The position numbers were made by a program, and so were the translations under genes. A stretch of DNA of 64,000 bases from Sulfuritalea hydrogenivorans sk43H (GTDB taxonomy: Bacteria; Pseudomonadota; Gammaproteobacteria; Burkholderiales; Rhodocyclaceae): contig NZ_AP012547.1 in assembly GCF_000828635.1 (NCBI RefSeq), positions 3,100,001 to 3,164,000 of the forward strand, read 5' to 3'. The notes below the pieces were generated by a model, which was given only the letters and a program-made list of their open reading frames with translations, was not told the DNA's origin and made no database searches. The stretch's first letter is position 1, and each line of letters begins with the position of its first letter. This document shows positions 49,677 to 58,957 of the stretch, in pieces.

Positions 49677-51650
49677 CTGCTTGCCGCGCAGCAGCGCCTC
49701 CTCCCCGGCCGTTACCGCCGCCGCGTTGCCGATCAGCACCACCACGTCGCCCTCGATCAGTTCCAGCAGCGGCTCCAGCTTCAGGGCGCGCTGCGAGCGA
49801 CGGCGAATCGCCGTAACACCAGCGCCGACTCTCGCCAGATCGATCTCACCGACCCGGCGGCCAATGGCCCAAGTGCCGGGCGTCAGGGTCACGGCATGCA
49901 GGCGCGGCTGGTCGGCGTCGGCCAGATGGGCGCCGGCGTCGGTGGCGCCGTGGAAGAAGCCGCGCAGCAGCGAATAGTGCTGTTCGCGCATTTCGCGCAG
50001 GCGCTTGATCACCTTGTGCATAGGTATGCCTGACAGCGCCAGCGCGTGGGTGGCCAGCATCACGCTCGATTCGAGGGCTTCCGGCACCACTTCGGCGGCG
50101 CCGGCGGCATAGAGCTTTTCGACATCGTCCTGCTCCCGTGCCCGCGACACGATGGCGACATCGGGACGCAGTTCCCTGACGCGGTGGATCACCCGCAGCG
50201 CGGCGTCGATGTCGGCGAAGGTGATGATCACCACGCTGGCGCGCGACAGGCCGGCCGCCAGCAGGGTTTCCTTCTTCGACGAATCGCCGTAGGACACTGG
50301 CTCGGCCGCCATGCTGGCTTCGCGCACGCGCTCGGGGTCGAGATCGAGCGCCATGAACGAGATGCCCTCGGCTTCGAGGAAGCGCGCCAGATGCTGGCCG
50401 GTGCGCCCGTAGCCGCAGAGGATCGCATGCTTGTCGGTGGTCAGCGACTGGGCCGCGAGTTGCGTCAGTTGCATCGAGCGCAGCAACCATTCCGAAGCGA
50501 CGAAGCGAAACACCAGCCGGTCGGAGAAATGCACGATCAGCGGCGCCAGCAGGAGCGACAGCACCATTGCCGCCAATACCGGCTGCAGCGTCGCGGCGTC
50601 GAGCAGATTCACGTCCCCGGCCCGCGCAAGAATCACGAAGCCGAATTCGCCACCGGCGCACAGCCACAAGCCGCTGCGCATGGCAGTGCCCGGCGAACTT
50701 CCCAGCAGCCTTGATGCGACGCCGATGATGACCAGCTTGAACGCCACCAGCGCCGCCAGGATGCCCGCCACCAGAATCCATTGGCCGGCGATCTGCGGCA
50801 CATTGAGGCGCATGCCGATGGCCACGAAGAACAGGCCCAGCAGCACGTCGCGAAAGGGTTTGATGTCTTCTTCCACCTGATAGCGGTATTCGGTTTCGCC
50901 GATCAGCATGCCGGCGGTGAAGGCGCCCAGGGCCAGCGACAGGCCCGCCAGTTCGGTCAACCAGGCGAGGCCGAGGGTGATCAGCAGCACGTTGAGCATG
51001 AACAGTTCCGCGGACTTGCGGCGCGCCACCAGATAGAACCAGGCCGAGAGCATGCGCTGACCGATGAACAACACCAGCGCGAGCAGCACCATGGCCTTGA
51101 ACGCCGCCAGCAGCAGGGCTTCGGCCATCACCTCGAGCGGTTGCGACAACGCCGGGATCATCACCAGCAGCGGCACCACGGCGATGTCCTGGAACAGCAG
51201 GACGCCGATCACTTCGCGGCCGTGCGGTGCGTCGAGTTCGCCGCGCTCGGTCAGCAGCTTGGACAGCATGGCCGTCGATGACATCGCCAGCGCGCCACCC
51301 AGCGCAAGGCCGGCCAGCCACGGAATGCCGGCGACCCGGGCAAGCAGGGTCGCCACCAGCACGGACACGACAACCTGCAGCAGGCCAAGACCGAACACGA
51401 TGCGCTTCATGCTGTACAGCCGGGCCAGCGAAAATTCGAGGCCGATGCTGAACATCAGGAACACCACGCCGAACTCGGCCAGGTGTCGCGTCTGCTCGGT
51501 ATCCGGCACCCAGCCCGCCGCATGCGGCCCCAGGGCCGCACCCACCAGCAGGTAGCCCATGATCGGCGGCAGGCCGAGCATGCGGAAAATCACCACGACG
51601 ACGACAGCGGCGGCAAGCAGCAGCAGGATGAGGGGCAGAGTCTCTGTCAT
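49671..51650 (-). CDS. Monovalent cation:proton antiporter-2 family (KefB/YbaL type)
   Basis: 659 residues. About 12 membrane helices (Na_H_exchanger, residues ~5-385), a TrkA-N Rossmann domain (AILCGYGRTGQHLARFLEAE) and a TrkA-C domain near the end (LIEGDVVVLIGNAAAV). It exports K+ or Na+ in exchange for H+, gated by NAD(H) or glutathione adducts in KefB/C relatives. A copy of the 24 bp element (49809-49832) lies in the TrkA-C region, read LARVGAGVTAIRRRS. Confidence 0.9.
   Translation of the reverse strand: MTETLPLILLLLAAAVVVVVIFRMLGLPPIMGYLLVGAALGPHAAGWVPDTEQTRHLAEFGVVFLMFSIGLEFSLARLYSMKRIVFGLGLLQVVVSVLVATLLARVAGIPWLAGLALGGALAMSSTAMLSKLLTERGELDAPHGREVIGVLLFQDIAVVPLLVMIPALSQPLEVMAEALLLAAFKAMVLLALVLFIGQRMLSAWFYLVARRKSAELFMLNVLLITLGLAWLTELAGLSLALGAFTAGMLIGETEYRYQVEEDIKPFRDVLLGLFFVAIGMRLNVPQIAGQWILVAGILAALVAFKLVIIGVASRLLGSSPGTAMRSGLWLCAGGEFGFVILARAGDVNLLDAATLQPVLAAMVLSLLLAPLIVHFSDRLVFRFVASEWLLRSMQLTQLAAQSLTTDKHAILCGYGRTGQHLARFLEAEGISFMALDLDPERVREASMAAEPVSYGDSSKKETLLAAGLSRASVVIITFADIDAALRVIHRVRELRPDVAIVSRAREQDDVEKLYAAGAAEVVPEALESSVMLATHALALSGIPMHKVIKRLREMREQHYSLLRGFFHGATDAGAHLADADQPRLHAVTLTPGTWAIGRRVGEIDLARVGAGVTAIRRRSQRALKLEPLLELIEGDVVVLIGNAAAVTAGEEALLRGKQK
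49809..49832 (-). repeat. Dispersed 24 bp element, in antiporter gene
   Basis: CGCCGTAACA then CCAGCGCCGACT on the plus strand; sense relative to the antiporter gene, encoding VGAGVTA. Confidence 0.7.
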
Positions 51651-51721
51651 GGGGCAGGCAATAAGGGAAGATGCCGGTCGCGGTTGCTATAATTTGGCTC
51701 CATCATAAACGCCAGCCCCCG

Positions 51722-52723
51722 ATGAACCAAGCCATCAAGCCGTCCACTGCCAGCGTCCATGACGATGCTCGCGTCACAGGCATGGGCCGTCAGGTGCTCG
51801 AAATCGAAGCGGCCGCCGTCGCGGCGCTGGCGCGGCGGATCGGGCCCGAGTTCTGCGCCGCCGTCGCGCTGATACTCGAAAGCCGCGGCCGCGTGGTGGT
51901 CAGCGGCATCGGCAAGTCCGGCCATATTGCCCGCAAGCTGGCCGCCACCTTCGCCAGCACCGGCACGCCGGCCTATTTCGTTCATGCGGCCGAAGCCGTG
52001 CATGGCGACCTGGGCATGATCACCCGCGACGATGTCCTGATCGCGATTTCCAATTCCGGCGAGAACGACGAACTGCTGACCATCGTGCCGCTGGTGAAGC
52101 GCCTGGGAGGCAAGCTGATCGCCATCACCGGCAACGAGACCTCATCCCTGGCGCAGGAAGCCGACATCCACCTCGATGCCCGTGTCGATCAGGAAGCCTG
52201 CCCGCTGAATCTGGCGCCGACCGCCAGCACCACGGCCGCGCTGGCCCTTGGCGATGCCCTCGCCGTCGCCCTGCTCGACGCGCGCGGCTTTGGTGCCGAA
52301 GATTTCGCCCGCTCCCATCCCGGCGGCGCGCTGGGCCGCAAGCTGCTCACCCACGTTGCCGACGTCATGCAAGTCGACGTGCCGACGCTGACCGAGGATG
52401 CGCTGGTGCCGGCCGCGCTGGCGGCCATGACGCGAGGCGGCATGGGCATGGCGGTGATACTCGATGCCGCCGGAGGCATCACGGGGATATTCACCGACGG
52501 CGACCTGCGGCGCGCCATGGAGCGCCTCGGCGACTTGCGTGCCACCCCGGTGTCCGCAGTCATGACCCGCAATCCCCGCAGCATCGGACCGCGCCGCCTG
52601 GCCGTCGAGGCGGTGGAGATGATGGAAGCCAACAAGATCAACCAGCTCGTGGTGAAGGATGACGCCGGCGCGCTGTGTGGTGCATTGAACATGCACGACC
52701 TGTTCCGGGCGAAGGTCGTCTGA
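51722..52723 (+). CDS. kdsD: D-arabinose 5-phosphate isomerase
   Basis: 333 residues: an SIS sugar-isomerase domain (VVVSGIGKSGHIARKLAATFASTGTPA, HAAEAVHGDLGMI, ISNSGENDELL, PTASTTAALALGDALAVAL) then two CBS domains (HVADVMQVDVPTL, VMTRNPRSIGPRRLAVEAVEMM). It converts ribulose 5-phosphate to arabinose 5-phosphate, the first step to Kdo. A TATAAT at 51688-51693 may be the promoter -10. The stop overlaps the kdsC start by 1 nt. Confidence 0.96.
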   Translation: MNQAIKPSTASVHDDARVTGMGRQVLEIEAAAVAALARRIGPEFCAAVALILESRGRVVVSGIGKSGHIARKLAATFASTGTPAYFVHAAEAVHGDLGMITRDDVLIAISNSGENDELLTIVPLVKRLGGKLIAITGNETSSLAQEADIHLDARVDQEACPLNLAPTASTTAALALGDALAVALLDARGFGAEDFARSHPGGALGRKLLTHVADVMQVDVPTLTEDALVPAALAAMTRGGMGMAVILDAAGGITGIFTDGDLRRAMERLGDLRATPVSAVMTRNPRSIGPRRLAVEAVEMMEANKINQLVVKDDAGALCGALNMHDLFRAKVV

Positions 52724-53259
52724 TGGGCAACAACGTAACCGCGGCAGCCGACAAAGCGACCCGCCTTGTCCTGATGGGCTTCGACGTGGACGGCGTGCTG
52801 ACCGATGGCACGCTCTACTTCAGTTCCCAGGGCGACGAAATCAAGGCTTTCTCCAGCCTCGATGGCCACGGCCTGAAGATGCTGCAGCGTTCCGGAATCG
52901 AGGTTGCCGTCATCAGCGGACGCAGTTCCCGCGCGCTCGAACTGCGCGCCAAGAACCTCGGCATCACGGAATTGCACATGGGCGTCGACGACAAGCGCGC
53001 GTTGCTGATCCAGCTGGCGGCGAAGCGCGGCATCGAACTCACGCAAGCCGGCTACATGGGCGACGACGTGGTGGACCTGCCGATCCTGCGCGCCTGCGGC
53101 TTTTCCGCCGCGGTGGCTGACGCGCACGACGAAGTTCGCGCCCGCGTGGATTACGTTGCCAGCAAAGGCGGCGGTCGAGGCGCCGTGCGCGAGGTCTGCG
53201 ACCTGATCATCCGCGCCCAGGGCAAGTGGGATGCGGCGATGGCGGAGTACCTCGCATGA
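52723..53259 (+). CDS. kdsC: 3-deoxy-D-manno-octulosonate-8-phosphate phosphatase
   Basis: 178 residues of the C0 HAD family. Nucleophile motif GFDVDGVLTDGTLYFSSQG, VISGRSSRALELRAKNLGI, the Lys in KRALL and GYMGDDVVDLPILRACGFSAAV. It hydrolyses Kdo 8-phosphate to Kdo. ATG at 52723 overlaps the kdsD stop, and the stop overlaps the lptC start (ATGA). Confidence 0.96.
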   Translation: MGNNVTAAADKATRLVLMGFDVDGVLTDGTLYFSSQGDEIKAFSSLDGHGLKMLQRSGIEVAVISGRSSRALELRAKNLGITELHMGVDDKRALLIQLAAKRGIELTQAGYMGDDVVDLPILRACGFSAAVADAHDEVRARVDYVASKGGGRGAVREVCDLIIRAQGKWDAAMAEYLA

Positions 53260-53831
53260 AAGATCGCGCCGCCTCGCTGTTTCCGCTGGCCATGCTGGTG
53301 CTGCTGGCGGCGCTGACCTTCTGGCTCAACCGGGTCATTCAGGGCGACAATCCGCGTGGCCCGCAACGGCACGATCCCGACTACTGGGTGGAGCGCTTCG
53401 AAGTGCGCCGCTTCGACACCGAAGGCAGGCTGCAACACACCGTGGTCGCCGACAACCTGTTGCATTACCCGGACGACGACACGACCATCGTCGCCGCGCC
53501 GCATGTCACCTACCATCAAACGCCGCCGACGGAAATATTCGCGCGCATGGCTTACATCGGCAAGGATGGCAAGGAAGTCGATCTGGTCGACAACGTGCGG
53601 GTGATTCGCCACGGCGCGGCAGCCGGTTCGCCATCGACCGTGCTTGAAACCAGGACACTGAAGATCTTTCCCGATTCCGAAAAGGGACACACCAACGATC
53701 CGGTGGTAATCACCCAGGGGAAAAGCATCATGAATGGTACCGGACTCGACATCGACAACAGATCCGGCATCTCGGTGCTGTACGGCCGCGTTACCGGCAC
53801 CCTCCATCGCAACCGGACCGAGACACCATGA
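53256..53831 (+). CDS. lptC: LPS export ABC transporter periplasmic protein LptC
   Basis: 191 residues with an N-terminal membrane anchor (LFPLAMLVLLAALTFWLN) and an LptC beta-jellyroll region (YWVERFEVRRFDTEGRLQHTVVADNLLHYPDDD). It bridges LptBFG in the inner membrane to LptA. The start overlaps the kdsC stop and the end overlaps the lptA start by 4 nt. Confidence 0.93.
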   Translation: MKDRAASLFPLAMLVLLAALTFWLNRVIQGDNPRGPQRHDPDYWVERFEVRRFDTEGRLQHTVVADNLLHYPDDDTTIVAAPHVTYHQTPPTEIFARMAYIGKDGKEVDLVDNVRVIRHGAAAGSPSTVLETRTLKIFPDSEKGHTNDPVVITQGKSIMNGTGLDIDNRSGISVLYGRVTGTLHRNRTETP

Positions 53832-54472
53832 ACCAAATCCTTCGACTCGCTGCCATTGCCGGAATCGCCGGCCTCTTGCTTGCCGCCACCGCGGCAAGAG
53901 CCGAAAAGGCCGACCGCGACAAGCCGGTCAATATCGAAGCCGATCGGGTTTCGGTCGATGACGTAAGCAAGGTCCAGACCTTCGAAGGCAACGTGCAGCT
54001 GGTCAAGGGCACGCTGATCATCCGCGCCGAGCGGATCGTCGTTACCCAGGACGACGACGGCTATCAGCGCGGCGTGGCGACCGGCACCCCCGGCACGCTG
54101 CCGCGCTTCAAGCAGAAGCGCGAGGGCCAGGACGACTATATCGAAGGCGAAGGCGAGCGCATCGTGCATGATGCCAAGGCCGAGAAGACCGAATTCTTCA
54201 ATCGCGCCTGGGTCAAGAGCGGCCTCGACGAAGTGCGCGGCCAGTTCATTTCCTACGACGCCAGGACCGAGAACTATTTCGTCACCAGCGGCCCCAACGG
54301 CACCCGCGCCCAGCCGGGCAGCGGCGAACGGGTCCGCGCCACCATCCAGCCGAAGAACAAGGACGCCGGCACGGCAGCGCCCGCGGCGCCTGCCCGTCCG
54401 GCTGCGGCCCCGGCGCCTGCATTGAAGGGCGCCCAGAACATCGCCAACCCCCGTCAGGAGACAGCGCAGTGA
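53828..54472 (+). CDS. lptA: Lipopolysaccharide transport periplasmic protein LptA
   Basis: 214 residues with a signal peptide ([21 protein letters not shown]) and an OstA-like domain ([41 protein letters not shown]). It forms the periplasmic bridge for LPS. The tail is Ala/Pro-rich and probably disordered. The usual next gene, lptB, is absent; a crotonase gene follows instead with a 4 nt overlap. Confidence 0.94.
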   Translation: MNQILRLAAIAGIAGLLLAATAARAEKADRDKPVNIEADRVSVDDVSKVQTFEGNVQLVKGTLIIRAERIVVTQDDDGYQRGVATGTPGTLPRFKQKREGQDDYIEGEGERIVHDAKAEKTEFFNRAWVKSGLDEVRGQFISYDARTENYFVTSGPNGTRAQPGSGERVRATIQPKNKDAGTAAPAAPARPAAAPAPALKGAQNIANPRQETAQ

Positions 54473-55245
54473 ATTACGAAAACATCATCGTCGAAACCCG
54501 TGGCAAGGTCGGGCTGATCACGCTCAACCGGCCCAAGGCCCTCAACGCCCTCAACGACACATTGATCGACGAGATCGGCGCCGCCTTCGACGGTTTCGAA
54601 GCCGACGAAAACGTCGGCTGCATCGTCATCACCGGCTCCGAAAAGGCTTTCGCCGCCGGCGCCGACATCGGCGCCATGGCCGGCTGGAATTTCATGGACG
54701 TCTACAAGGCAAACTACATCAGCCGCAACTGGGACCGCATCCCGCGCTGCCGCAAGCCGGTCATCGCCGCGGTCGCCGGCTTCGCCCTGGGCGGCGGCTG
54801 CGAGCTGGCGATGATGTGCGACATGATCTACGCCGCCGATACCGCCAAGTTCGGCCAGCCCGAGATCAAGCTCGGCATCCTGCCCGGCGCTGGCGGCACC
54901 CAGCGCCTGCCGCGCGCGGTGGGCAAGGCCAAGGCCATGGACATGTGCCTCACGGCCCGCTTCATCGACGCCCAGGAAGCCGAGCGCGCCGGGCTGGTGG
55001 CACGCATCATCCCGGCCGACAAGTTGCTCGAAGAAACCCTCGCGGCAGCCGAGACCATCGCCGGATTCTCGCTCCCGGTGGTGATGATGATCAAGGAATC
55101 GGTCAATCGCGCCTACGAATCCAGCCTGCAGGAAGGCCTGCTGTTCGAGCGCCGCACTTTCCATTCGGCCTTCGCCCTGGCGGATCAGAAGGAAGGCATG
55201 GCCGCCTTCGTCGAAAAGCGGAAACCCGCTTTCCGCGACAGCTAA
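54469..55245 (+). CDS. Enoyl-CoA hydratase/isomerase (crotonase)
   Basis: 258 residues from GTG at 54469 with AGGAGA upstream. Crotonase signatures: [35 protein letters not shown], oxyanion and Glu-containing [42 protein letters not shown]. The second catalytic Glu is in the QPEIKLG motif. It hydrates trans-2-enoyl-CoA esters; it resembles short-chain enoyl-CoA hydratases (PaaF/FadB1 type). Coupled to lptA by overlap, an unusual partner. Confidence 0.92.
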   Translation: MNYENIIVETRGKVGLITLNRPKALNALNDTLIDEIGAAFDGFEADENVGCIVITGSEKAFAAGADIGAMAGWNFMDVYKANYISRNWDRIPRCRKPVIAAVAGFALGGGCELAMMCDMIYAADTAKFGQPEIKLGILPGAGGTQRLPRAVGKAKAMDMCLTARFIDAQEAERAGLVARIIPADKLLEETLAAAETIAGFSLPVVMMIKESVNRAYESSLQEGLLFERRTFHSAFALADQKEGMAAFVEKRKPAFRDS

Positions 55246-55268
55246 ACATCCTTTCGCATTGCAACATC

Positions 55269-55295
55269 AAAGGCCCTTTGGGGCCTTTTTCTTTT
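55269..55295 (+). terminator. Terminator after the enoyl-CoA hydratase gene
   Basis: Stem AAAGGCCC/GGGGCCTTT with short loop followed by TTTCTTTT, 24 bp after the stop. Confidence 0.88.
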
Positions 55296-55340
55296 ATATA
55301 AGCTATTGTTACAAATAGATTAATAATAAACAGGAAATAT

Positions 55341-55392
55341 TTGGTGCGGCGCACCAAAAAACTCTTGACAGGCAAAATTTCATCCCTATAAT
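55341..55392 (+). promoter_or_regulatory. Strong sigma70 promoter of the phasin gene with upstream palindrome
   Basis: TTGACA (55365-55370) and TATAAT (55387-55392), 16 bp apart, are both perfect consensus hexamers. Just upstream is the palindrome TTGGTGCGGCGCACCAA (55341-55357), and GCACTGCAAC follows the -10. TGC/GCA-rich sites in this position are typical of PhaR-type regulation of phasins; that link is inference. Confidence 0.8.
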
Positions 55393-55492
55393 GCAAAGCA
55401 TGATGCACTGCAACATCGCCCGGACGGACAGGGTGAGCATTCCGAACACGAAACCCAAGCCCCGTTTCAAACCCATTTTCCAGGAGATCATC

Positions 55493-56056
55493 ATGAACGC
55501 CACTACCGAACAATTCGCCAGCGCCAACAAGGCCAACGTCGAAACCCTGCTGACCATCGCCAACACGGCTTTCGCCAGCGCCGAGCGCCTTGCCGCCCTG
55601 AACCTGAACACCGCCCGCGCCATCCTCGAAGACAGCGTTGCCAATGCCAAGGCTCTGCTCGCCGTCAAGGACGTGCAGCAACTGGTTGCCATGCAAACCA
55701 CGCTGGCCCAGCCCGCTGTTGAAAAGGCCGTTGCCTACTCGCGCAGCGTGTATGAGATCGCCACCCAGACCCAGGAAGAACTGTCCAAGGTTGTCGAAGG
55801 CCAGTTTTCCGAAATCAACAAGAATGTCGCTTCCGCCCTCGACAAGGCCGCCAAGAACGCACCGGCCGGTTCCGATGTCGCCGTGGCTGCCGTGAAGTCG
55901 GCGATTGCCGCCGCCAACTCGGCCTATGACAGCATGACCAAGGCTGCCAAGCAAGTTGCCGAAATCGCTGAAGCCAATGTCGCCGCCGCCACCACCGCGA
56001 CCGTCAAGGCTGTCGGCACCGGCGCCGCTGCGCCGAAGGCCAAGAAAGCCGCCTAA
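55493..56056 (+). CDS. phaP: Phasin (polyhydroxyalkanoate granule-associated protein)
   Basis: 187 residues from ATG at 55493 (CAGGAG 7 nt upstream). The Phasin_2 family pattern is clear: MNATTEQFASANKANVETLL, then amphipathic helices rich in Ala with AERLAALNLNTARAILEDSVANAKALL, and a Lys/Ala tail. It coats PHA granules. A strong consensus promoter and terminator make it an abundant single-gene transcript. Confidence 0.93.
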   Translation: MNATTEQFASANKANVETLLTIANTAFASAERLAALNLNTARAILEDSVANAKALLAVKDVQQLVAMQTTLAQPAVEKAVAYSRSVYEIATQTQEELSKVVEGQFSEINKNVASALDKAAKNAPAGSDVAVAAVKSAIAAANSAYDSMTKAAKQVAEIAEANVAAATTATVKAVGTGAAAPKAKKAA

Positions 56057-56104
56057 GCGACTTTCCCAACGTCTCCTCCTCCGGCCCCGCAAAAGGGCTG
56101 GTTT

Positions 56105-56145
56105 CAGACCCGATGCCCCCAAAGGCCTCGGGTCTTTTTTCTTTT
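56105..56145 (+). terminator. Terminator after phaP
   Basis: Stem AGACCCGA/TCGGGTCT (56106-56113, 56128-56135) followed by TTTTTTCTTTT. Confidence 0.9.
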
Positions 56146-56178
56146 GGAAGCCTCGGAGCGCAGCTTTCACCCGCGCCA

Positions 56179-56202
56179 AGTGTCGGCGCTGGCAATACGG
56201 CG
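56179..56202 (+). repeat. Dispersed 24 bp element, after phaP
   Basis: GTCGGCGCTGGCAATACGGCG on the plus strand with the adjacent A/G positions changed; intergenic, between the phaP terminator and an inverted repeat. Confidence 0.7.
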
Positions 56203-56215
56203 ATCACCCCATTTT

Positions 56216-56354
56216 CCGCAGATGACGCAGATTTTCGCAGATTAAAACGCAGTACTTCATAGGGTTGGAGGTACTCGCGGACAAACCTGATGGGGATGAG
56301 CAAGGCGCGTCAAGCGTGTTGATCCATCTGCGAAAATCTGCGAAATCTGCGGAT
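56216..56354. repeat. CGCAGAT-type inverted repeat
   Basis: Arm 1 (56216-56244) contains GACGCAGATTTTCGCAGAT; arm 2 (56321-56354) is nearly its complement and contains ATCTGCGAAAATCTGCG. About 80 bp of unremarkable sequence, including a small internal GTACTTC..GGTACTC match, lies between. Such CGCAGAT repeats are scattered in many proteobacterial genomes. It ends 19 bp before the aminotransferase stop. Confidence 0.7.
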
Positions 56355-56372
56355 CAACTGCTTTTTCCAGGA

Positions 56373-57539
56373 TCAAAGCGCCCGCAAGCGCTCGCCCGCC
56401 GCCGCCAGCGTCGCTTCGTTCTTGGCGAAGCAGAAGCGGATCACGCGCTGATCGTCGCCATCGGGATTGAAGGCCGAAACGGGAATCGCCGCAACGCCGT
56501 GCTGCTTGGTCAGCCGCTGGACAAAACTCGTATCCGGCTCGTCGCTGATCGCGGCATAGGTGGCCAACTGAAAATACGTGCCGGCGCAGGGCAGCAGGAC
56601 AAAGCGCGAGCCTTCCAGCTGCTGGCGGAAAAAATCGCGCTTGGCCTGGTAGAAGCTCGCCAGAGTGTCCGCGAACTCGGGGTGTTCGCGCATGAAATCG
56701 GCCAGCGCAAGCTGGGCCGGGTGATGCACGGTGAACACGATGAACTGGTGCGCCTTGCGAAACTCGCCCATCAGTGCGCGCGGGGCCAGGCAATAGGCCA
56801 CCTTCCAGCCGGTCACATGATAGGTCTTGCCGAAACTGGAAACGACGAAGCTGCGCTCGCGCAGGCCCGGGTAGCGGGTCACGCTTTCATGGCGGAGCGA
56901 TCCGCCGTCCTGCTGGTCGAATACGACATGTTCATAGACTTCGTCGCTGACCACGACGATTTTCGTATCGCGCACCAGGGTTTCCAGCATGGCCATGTCG
57001 GCCGCCGACCACACCGAACCGCTGGGGTTGTGCGGCGAATTGATGATGATCATGCGCGTGCGCGGCGTGATGAGGGCACGCACTTCGTCCCAGTCGGGCT
57101 TGAACTCGGGAAAGCGCAAATGCGCATGCACCGCATGGCCGCCGTTGAGTTCGATGCCCGGCACGTAGGAGTCGTAGACCGGGGCGAAAACAATCACCTC
57201 GTCGCCCGGCCGGACACAAGCGGCGATGGCGGTATAGATGGCCTGGGTCGCGCCCGCCGTCACCGTCACCTCGGTCTCCGGATCGTAGTTGGCGAGGTAT
57301 AGCCGCGCCACCTTTTCCGCGATCGCCTCGCGCAGCGAAGCCACGCCGGCCATGGGCGGATACTGGTTGGCGCCAGCCGCCATGTGATGCGTGACGCGCT
57401 CGAGCAGCCGCGGCGAGGGCGAAAAGTCGGGAAAGCCCTGCGAAAGGTTGATCGCGCCATGCTCGGCGGCAAGCCGCGACATGACGGTGAATATCGTGGT
57501 GCCGACGTTCGGCAGGCGGGAAGGAAGATAGAGTGTCAT
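56373..57539 (-). CDS. Pyridoxal-phosphate aminotransferase (methionine aminotransferase-like)
   Basis: 388 residues from ATG at 57539. Fold-type I landmarks: INLSQGFPDFSPSPRLL, QYPPMAGVASLREAIA, VTAGATQAIYTAIAA, APVYDSYVPGIELNGG, INSPHNPSGSVW and the PLP lysine in SSFGKTYHVTGWKVAY. The GFPDF and YPPMAG patterns match the YbdL/KAT-like group acting on methionine and aromatic amino acids. Divergent from the GGDEF gene. Confidence 0.9.
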   Translation of the reverse strand: MTLYLPSRLPNVGTTIFTVMSRLAAEHGAINLSQGFPDFSPSPRLLERVTHHMAAGANQYPPMAGVASLREAIAEKVARLYLANYDPETEVTVTAGATQAIYTAIAACVRPGDEVIVFAPVYDSYVPGIELNGGHAVHAHLRFPEFKPDWDEVRALITPRTRMIIINSPHNPSGSVWSAADMAMLETLVRDTKIVVVSDEVYEHVVFDQQDGGSLRHESVTRYPGLRERSFVVSSFGKTYHVTGWKVAYCLAPRALMGEFRKAHQFIVFTVHHPAQLALADFMREHPEFADTLASFYQAKRDFFRQQLEGSRFVLLPCAGTYFQLATYAAISDEPDTSFVQRLTKQHGVAAIPVSAFNPDGDDQRVIRFCFAKNEATLAAAGERLRAL

Positions 57540-57742
57540 GGTCGCTAGTATGGCCGATCGGAGCCTGCGGTGGAATACCGCAGAAAGCGCCAAAAGACGC
57601 TGTGCACCGGATCAGGGCATCCGTAAATATGCATCGCCTTCGGTATCGGTGCCATCGGGCTTGCGGTTAGAATCGCCTGACTATTTCTCGCCTGATGAAG
57701 CCCCCGGCCTGAGTGTTGCATGGCCGGCTATTTTCCCCCGAC

Positions 57743-58906
57743 ATGACTCGCCTCATCCGCAGCATCTGGCATCACGCATGGACATCCGTGCTCGTCGAAA
57801 TGAGCACCCAGGAAGTCCGCTGGCTGCTCAGTGCGCGTCAGCATATTTCCCTGCTGCACAAGCGCCGCACTACGATGATCGTCTCGCGGGTACGCCTCGT
57901 CGCCGCGTTGTTCTCCATCCTGACGCCCCTGTGGATCATCATCGACATTGCGGCTTTCCCGCGCGAAGTCTGGCTGCCATTGGTGGTCGGCCGCATCGCC
58001 GCAACCATCGCCTTCGGCATGATTACCCTGCTGGCAATCAAGATGCGCACCATGAATGATGCCTACCGCGTACTGGCCATGCTGTTCGCGGTGCCGACGG
58101 CATTCTTCCTGTTCTCCTACCAGCACATGGCGCAGTTCCAGCTGCACGGGATTCAGCAGGCTTTTTCCACCGGCTACGCCTTCCTGCCCTTTGTCATGCT
58201 GGCGGGATTGTCGATCTTTCCGCTGACGCTGCTGGAAAACATCATATTCATTTCACCGCTGCTGCTGATGCAGTTCATCGCCGGCATCCTGCGCCTGCCG
58301 GTACTCGACTGGCCGACCTTCGCCGCCTCGTTCTGGCTGATGCTGCTGATCGCAGGCGTCTCGGTGCTGGCCGGAATTTCACAACTCGCCTTCATCATTG
58401 TCCTGGTGCGGGAAGCCATCCGCGACCATATGACCGGCTGCTTTTCGCGCCAGAGCGGTGAAGAATTGCTGGAGCTTCAGTTCGCCATGTCGCTGCGCAA
58501 CCACGCGCCGCTGACGGTAGCTTTTCTCGACCTCGACCACTTCAAGCAGATTAACGACCGCTTCGGTCACGAAGCCGGCGATGCCGTGCTGATCGGCGTC
58601 GCCTCGGCGATTCAGGAGCATCTGCGCCAGGGCGACGTGTTCATCCGCTGGGGTGGAGAGGAGTTCATCCTGGTCATGCCCAATACCACGCCCGCGCAGG
58701 CCTCGGTCGCCTTGCAGCGCGTGCGTGAGGAGGGACTCGGCCTGCGGCCTGACGGCACACCGATTACCGCCAGCATCGGCATCGCAGAACGCATCGAAGA
58801 CAGTCTCGGCGACTGGCGCACCTTGGTAGACAAGGCCGATGTCCGCATGTATGAAGCCAAGCAGGGCGGCCGCGACCGCATTGTCGGCCCCGGCGCCCAG
58901 GCGTAG
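57743..58906 (+). CDS. Membrane-bound diguanylate cyclase
   Basis: 387 residues from ATG at 57743 (MTRLIRSIW). About six membrane helices up to residue ~225, then a GGDEF domain with active-site RWGGEEFILVMP and the inhibitory I-site RQGD five residues before it. This indicates active synthesis of c-di-GMP with product feedback. The N-terminal five- to six-helix sensor resembles MASE-type modules; the signal is unknown. No obvious operon partners. Confidence 0.9.
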   Translation: MTRLIRSIWHHAWTSVLVEMSTQEVRWLLSARQHISLLHKRRTTMIVSRVRLVAALFSILTPLWIIIDIAAFPREVWLPLVVGRIAATIAFGMITLLAIKMRTMNDAYRVLAMLFAVPTAFFLFSYQHMAQFQLHGIQQAFSTGYAFLPFVMLAGLSIFPLTLLENIIFISPLLLMQFIAGILRLPVLDWPTFAASFWLMLLIAGVSVLAGISQLAFIIVLVREAIRDHMTGCFSRQSGEELLELQFAMSLRNHAPLTVAFLDLDHFKQINDRFGHEAGDAVLIGVASAIQEHLRQGDVFIRWGGEEFILVMPNTTPAQASVALQRVREEGLGLRPDGTPITASIGIAERIEDSLGDWRTLVDKADVRMYEAKQGGRDRIVGPGAQA

Positions 58907-58915
58907 CGCCGCTTT

Positions 58916-58939
58916 CGCCGTATCGTCAGCGCCGACTTC
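58916..58939 (-). repeat. Dispersed 24 bp element, GGDEF-FKBP gap
   Basis: CGCCGTATCGTCAGCGCCG and then ACTTC; two mismatches from the consensus. It lies between convergent genes. Confidence 0.75.
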
Positions 58940-58957
58940 TAACGGCGCTTCACTGGC

